From Enterobacter sp. ENT03 (GTDB taxonomy: Bacteria; Pseudomonadota; Gammaproteobacteria; Enterobacterales; Enterobacteriaceae): DNA of 64,000 nucleotides. The DNA lies in the NCBI RefSeq assembly GCF_019218745.1, contig NZ_JAHUXA010000016.1, forward strand, positions 22,095 to 86,094. Direction: 5' to 3'. Numbering within the stretch: position 1 is the first letter of the stretch; every line of letters begins with the position of its first letter. Below the pieces are notes generated by a model. It saw only the letters and a list, made by a program, of their open reading frames with translations. It was not told where the DNA came from and did not search any database. Positions 63,411-64,000 of the stretch are shown here, piece by piece. Position numbers and translations under genes: made by a program.

Positions 63411-63806
63411 ATGCAGCGCATCACCATCACCATTGACGACGATTTACTCGAAACGCTCGATCGCCTGAGGGACAAACGCGGCTACCAGAGCCGCTCGGAA
63501 GCGCTGCGGGATATTGTGCGGCAGTCGCTGGCGGAAGAAGCCGCGACCGAAGCCGAGCAGCACGGCTATGCGGTGCTGAGCTATGTCTATGAACATGAAA
63601 CCCGCGAACTGTCATCACGGCTGGTGGCCGCCCAGCATCAGCACCATGATCTGTCGGTGTCGACGCTGCACGTTCACGTCAGCCATGACGACTGTCTGGA
63701 AGTGGCGATCCTGAAAGGCAATTTGCAGGCGATTCAGCGTTATGCCGATGAGATCATCTCCCAGCGCGGGGTGCATCACGGCCATTTACAGTGCATTCCG
63801 GATTAG
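63411..63806 (+). CDS. nikR: Nickel-responsive repressor NikR
   Basis: Encodes 131 residues (133 in E. coli). Ribbon-helix-helix DNA-binding domain ([19 protein letters not shown]...[11 protein letters not shown]) and an ACT-like nickel domain. The four square-planar nickel ligands are all present at the E. coli positions: His76, His87, His89 and Cys95. It starts 14 bases after nikE, AGAAGGAC is the ribosome site. With nickel it represses the nik operon through the operator at 58448. Confidence 0.98.
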   Translation: MQRITITIDDDLLETLDRLRDKRGYQSRSEALRDIVRQSLAEEAATEAEQHGYAVLSYVYEHETRELSSRLVAAQHQHHDLSVSTLHVHVSHDDCLEVAILKGNLQAIQRYADEIISQRGVHHGHLQCIPD

Positions 63807-63810
63807 CGAC

Positions 63811-63868
63811 TGCGCCCGGCGGCGCAAGGCTTGCCGGGCCTACAGGTTCACCCTTTGCAGGCCGGGTC
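63811..63868. repeat. REP element after nikR
   Basis: GCCCGGCGGCGC...CTTGCCGGGCCTACA (63811-63844) is a REP unit. A second partial arm GCAGGCCGGGTC lies at about 63856-63868, directly beside the insertion sequence fragment. Confidence 0.85.
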
Positions 63869-63883
63869 AACACGTAGATACTG

Positions 63884-64000
<117 letters not shown>

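Overview
The window is chromosomal DNA from an enterobacterium (family Enterobacteriaceae). Nearly every core gene closely resembles its Escherichia coli or Salmonella counterpart, and the order largely follows the E. coli malG to fdhF segment: psiE, malGFE/malK-lamB-malM, ubiCA, plsB, dgkA, lexA-dinF, yjbJ, zur, dusA, pspG, qor, dnaB, alr, tyrB, aphA, yjbR, uvrA/ssb, yjcB, pdeC, soxSR, ghxP, yjcE, actP-yjcH-acs, gltP, fdhF. The insertions and losses (no xylE, yjbQ, nrf genes or yjcO at the usual places; a nik operon after fdhF) point to the Enterobacter/Leclercia/Citrobacter/Klebsiella part of the family rather than to E. coli itself. The genus cannot be fixed from sequence reading alone. No tRNA, rRNA, CRISPR array or prophage was seen.

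Layout. 1-2.3 kb: 3' end of yjbH, a cluster of REP palindromes, psiE. 2.3-10.1 kb: the divergent maltose/maltodextrin regulon, with the transporter MalEFGK2, the LamB porin and MalM around a MalT/CRP control region. 10.2-16.7 kb: ubiquinone synthesis (ubiCA), phospholipid synthesis (plsB, dgkA), and SOS genes lexA-dinF. 16.9-22.6 kb: yjbJ, zur, a TraF-like envelope protein gene, dusA, pspG, qor and an unrecognised membrane-anchored protein. 22.9-29.7 kb: dnaB, alr, an inserted PnuC/NadR-like nicotinamide riboside salvage pair, tyrB, aphA, yjbR. 29.7-36.7 kb: divergent uvrA/ssb with an SOS box, yjcB, the c-di-GMP phosphodiesterase pdeC, and divergent soxS/soxR.

36.7-39.4 kb is accessory: a predicted papain-like amidase with a signal-peptide-bearing DUF3828-type partner (effector/immunity-like), a SraL/RyjA-like small RNA, a glutathione transferase and a higBA toxin-antitoxin pair. 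39.7-42.8 kb: purine permease ghxP and Na+/H+ antiporter yjcE. 42.9-49.0 kb: a glycan-use locus of a Gfo/Idh/MocA oxidoreductase divergent from a 1000-residue GH38 alpha-mannosidase, plus an orphan sugar-binding protein. 49.2-55.1 kb: acetate and glutamate uptake (actP-yjcH-acs, gltP).

55.2-64 kb: the selenoprotein formate dehydrogenase H gene fdhF with its UGA codon and SECIS hairpin, an overlapping two-gene module of unknown function, the complete nikABCDE-nikR nickel uptake operon with a NikR operator, and the C-terminal end of an IS110-family transposase beside a REP element. FdhF and nickel supply both serve formate hydrogenlyase, so their adjacency makes functional sense. The least described material is the amidase/DUF3828 pair, the overlapping pair at 57.6-58.3 kb, the GH38 locus and the pnuC/nadR-like pair.
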